A stretch of DNA of 64,000 nt from Methylosinus sp. H3A. GTDB lineage: Bacteria > Pseudomonadota > Alphaproteobacteria > Rhizobiales > Beijerinckiaceae. Each line of letters starts with the position of its first letter. Position 1 is the first letter of the stretch. A model generated the notes under the pieces. The model searched no databases, was not told where the DNA came from, and saw only the letters and a list, made by a program, of their open reading frames with translations. A program made the position numbers and the translations under genes. This document shows positions 62,352-64,000 of the stretch, in pieces. The DNA lies in the NCBI RefSeq assembly GCF_015709455.1, contig NZ_JADNQW010000005.1, positions 3,306,001 to 3,370,000 on the forward strand, read 5' to 3'.

Positions 62352-63626
62352 TCAATGCGTATCCGGCTCGTCCTTTTTCTTGTCATTGCCGGGAATGAAG
62401 GGGCTCCAGGGCTGCGCGCGCACCGGGCCGGGCGTCTTCCACACGACATTGAACTGCCCGTCCGCCTTCACTTCGCCGATGAACACCGGCTTGTGGAGAT
62501 GGTGGTTCTTCGCATCCATCTCGGCGGTGAAGCCCGACGGCGCCTCGAGCTTCTGACCGCCGACGGCGGCGATCACCTTGTCGACGTCTGTGGTCTTGGC
62601 CTTCTCGACCGCCTGCTTCCACAGATTGACGCCGATGTAAGTGGCCTCCATCGGATCATTGGTCAGCGGCTTGTCGGCGTTGGCGACGCCATGCGCCTTG
62701 GCGTAGGCGGCCCATTTCTTCTTGAACTCCGTATTGGCGGGGTTCTTCAGCGACATGAAGTAGTTCCACGCCGCCAGATGGCCGACGAGCGGCTTGGCGT
62801 CGACGCCGCGCAGCTCCTCCTCGCCGACCGAGAAGGCGACGACCGGAACTTCCGTCGCCTTCAGCCCGGCGTTGCCCAGCTCCTTGTAGAAAGGCACGTT
62901 GGAGTCGCCATTGATCGTCGAGACCACCGCCGTCTTGCCGCCGGAGGCGAATTTCTTGATGTTGGCGACGATCGTCTGATAATCGCTGTGACCGAAGGGC
63001 GTGTATTCCTCCATTATGTCGGCGTCGGCGACGCCCTTGGAATGAAGGAAGGCGCGCAGGATCTTATTGGTCGTGCGCGGATAGACGTAATCGGTGCCGA
63101 GCAGCACGAAGCGCTTGGCGCCGCCGCCGGCCTTGCTCATCAGATATTCGACCGCGGGAATGGCCTGCTGGTTCGGCGCCGCCCCCGTGTAGAAGACGTT
63201 CTTCTCGAGCTCCTCGCCCTCATACTGCACCGGATAGAACAAAAGGCCGTTCAGCTCCTTGAACACCGGCAGCACGGATTTGCGCGACACCGATGTCCAG
63301 CAGCCGAAGACGACGGCGACCTTGTCGGTGGCGAGCAGCTGGCGCGCCTTTTCGGCGAAGAGCGGCCAGTTGGAGGCCGGATCGACGACGACGGGCTCGA
63401 GCTTGCGGCCGAGCACGCCGCCCTTGACGTTGATCTCCTCGATCGCCATCAGCGCCGTGTCCTTCAGCACGGTCTCGCTGATGGCCATGGTGCCGGAGAG
63501 CGAGTGCAGAATGCCGACCTTGATCGGCCCCTTGTCCTCTGCGCGCGCCGGAACGAGCGCGGTCGACGCGAGCAACGCGCCTGCGGCGAGCATGCCGAGG
63601 CTCTTCACCAGAACTCTACGTTTCAT
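62352..63626 (-). CDS. urtA: urea ABC transporter substrate-binding protein UrtA
   Basis: The 424-residue product has a signal peptide (LGMLAAGALLASTALVPARA) and IKVGILHSLSGTMAISETVLKDTALMAIEEINVKGGVLGRKLEPVVVDPASNWPLFAEKARQLLATDKVAVVFGCWTSVSRKSVLPVFKELNGLLFYPVQYEGEE, the standard UrtA opening. It binds urea in the periplasm for UrtBCDE. It is the first urt gene, 36 bases after a porin-like gene. No amidase gene is present, so urea rather than a short amide is the likely substrate. Confidence 0.96.
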   Translation of the reverse strand: MKRRVLVKSLGMLAAGALLASTALVPARAEDKGPIKVGILHSLSGTMAISETVLKDTALMAIEEINVKGGVLGRKLEPVVVDPASNWPLFAEKARQLLATDKVAVVFGCWTSVSRKSVLPVFKELNGLLFYPVQYEGEELEKNVFYTGAAPNQQAIPAVEYLMSKAGGGAKRFVLLGTDYVYPRTTNKILRAFLHSKGVADADIMEEYTPFGHSDYQTIVANIKKFASGGKTAVVSTINGDSNVPFYKELGNAGLKATEVPVVAFSVGEEELRGVDAKPLVGHLAAWNYFMSLKNPANTEFKKKWAAYAKAHGVANADKPLTNDPMEATYIGVNLWKQAVEKAKTTDVDKVIAAVGGQKLEAPSGFTAEMDAKNHHLHKPVFIGEVKADGQFNVVWKTPGPVRAQPWSPFIPGNDKKKDEPDTH

Positions 63627-63662
63627 TCGTCTCTCTCCCAGGTCGGATCGGTCGCGCCGCGC

Positions 63663-64000
63663 TCAGAATTGGATCTGAACGCCGAGGATGAACTTGTCGA
63701 TGTCCTTGCGCGCGGTGAATTGGTTGATCGCGTAATTGGCCGTGATGCGCAGATTGTGTCCGTCGATCACATAGGAGACGCCCATGTCGTATTGGCGCTC
63801 CCATGTCGCGGCGAGCGTGTCGCGGAAGGACTGATAGCGGAAGTAAGGCTGGAAGCGGCCCCATCCGATCACGTAAGGGATGAGATAGCCGGCGCCGAGC
63901 ATATAGGCTTCGCCGGGGCGAATGCCGCCGACGAGATCGGTCGAGCGAGCCTTGTTGAAATTGGTGGCGACGTCGTTCACGCCATGGGTGTAGTAGCGGT
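63663..64000 (-). CDS. outer-membrane porin-like protein, C-terminal part
   Basis: The frame ends at 63663 and is open at the window edge, so only about 112 residues are seen. They alternate polar and hydrophobic residues as in beta strands (WGRFQPYFRYQSF, ERQYDMGVSYVIDGHNLRITANYAINQF) and end in DKFILGVQIQF with the terminal Phe of an outer-membrane barrel. The internal GTG at 63980 is not the start because the frame continues upstream with YYTHGVND. Placed 36 bases before urtA, it probably lets urea cross the outer membrane. Family (porin O/P-like or short-chain amide porin) cannot be fixed from the fragment. Confidence 0.7.
   Translation of the reverse strand, partial: RYYTHGVNDVATNFNKARSTDLVGGIRPGEAYMLGAGYLIPYVIGWGRFQPYFRYQSFRDTLAATWERQYDMGVSYVIDGHNLRITANYAINQFTARKDIDKFILGVQIQF

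Overview
The window looks like a chromosomal segment of a GC-rich alphaproteobacterium, most probably a type II methanotroph or close methylotrophic relative (Methylocystaceae-like). This rests on content, not on a database search: a mesaconyl-CoA hydratase of the ethylmalonyl-CoA pathway, a RegB/RegA (PrrBA/ActSR) redox pair, an SAM-II riboswitch in front of metZ, MmcB, the alphaproteobacterial yajC-secD-secF cluster with complex I assembly-factor homologues, and a complete urea uptake and urease operon. I saw no phage, transposase, integrase or CRISPR array. Two tRNA genes are present (Ala-CGC and Gly-CCC).

Layout. 1-9 kb: the 3'-truncated end of a glycosyltransferase, a proton-pump type P-ATPase followed by a PPK2 polyphosphate kinase, small hypothetical proteins, tRNA-Ala, YggT/DUF167/mesaconyl-CoA hydratase, and a CsbD-like stress protein. 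9-17 kb: a secreted S10 peptidase, then an iron-uptake locus made of a siderophore-type TonB-dependent receptor, two tandem PKHD-type dioxygenases (PiuC/YbiX family), and exbB-exbD-tonB. 17-19 kb: an APC permease and a soluble HisKA_2-type kinase. 19-25 kb (minus): a five-gene operon of carrier protein, acyl-CoA-dehydrogenase-like flavoprotein, amino acid:carrier-protein ligase (a seryl-tRNA-synthetase-like enzyme), DUF1839 and a family 2 glycoside hydrolase. I rate this the most interesting system in the window because its product is unknown. 25-30 kb: exopolysaccharide chain-length protein with a degenerate kinase domain, a glycosyltransferase, a PotF-like binding protein. 30-37 kb: mmcB, regA, regB, then yajC-secD-secF with NDUFAF3-like and NDUFAF6-like genes. 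37-46 kb: a Gly/His/Trp-rich secreted protein, argE, apaG, a second TonB receptor flanked by two DUF2946 genes with an FNR/FixK-type box upstream, metZ with its riboswitch, and a double-domain dCTP deaminase. 46.6-51.7 kb: a group 3b-type NiFe hydrogenase operon (hydB, a lone cyclic-nucleotide-binding domain protein, hydG, hydD, hydA, maturation protease), tRNA-Gly and a diguanylate cyclase. 53-64 kb (minus): porin (partial), urtABCDE, ureDABCEFG, a nearly gapless operon that carries urea across both membranes and hydrolyses it.

How the parts work together. The iron locus supplies receptor, energy-transducing complex and cytoplasmic dioxygenases. The urea operon is self-contained for uptake, hydrolysis and nickel insertion. 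The hydrogenase operon brings its own endoprotease but no hyp genes lie here. Several junctions are ATGA/GTGA/TGATG overlaps (PKHD-exbB, exbD-tonB, hydB-CNBD, urtC-urtD, urtE-ureD, carrier protein-dehydrogenase), which supports translational coupling. Functional names come from motif recognition by eye; no alignment or search was run.
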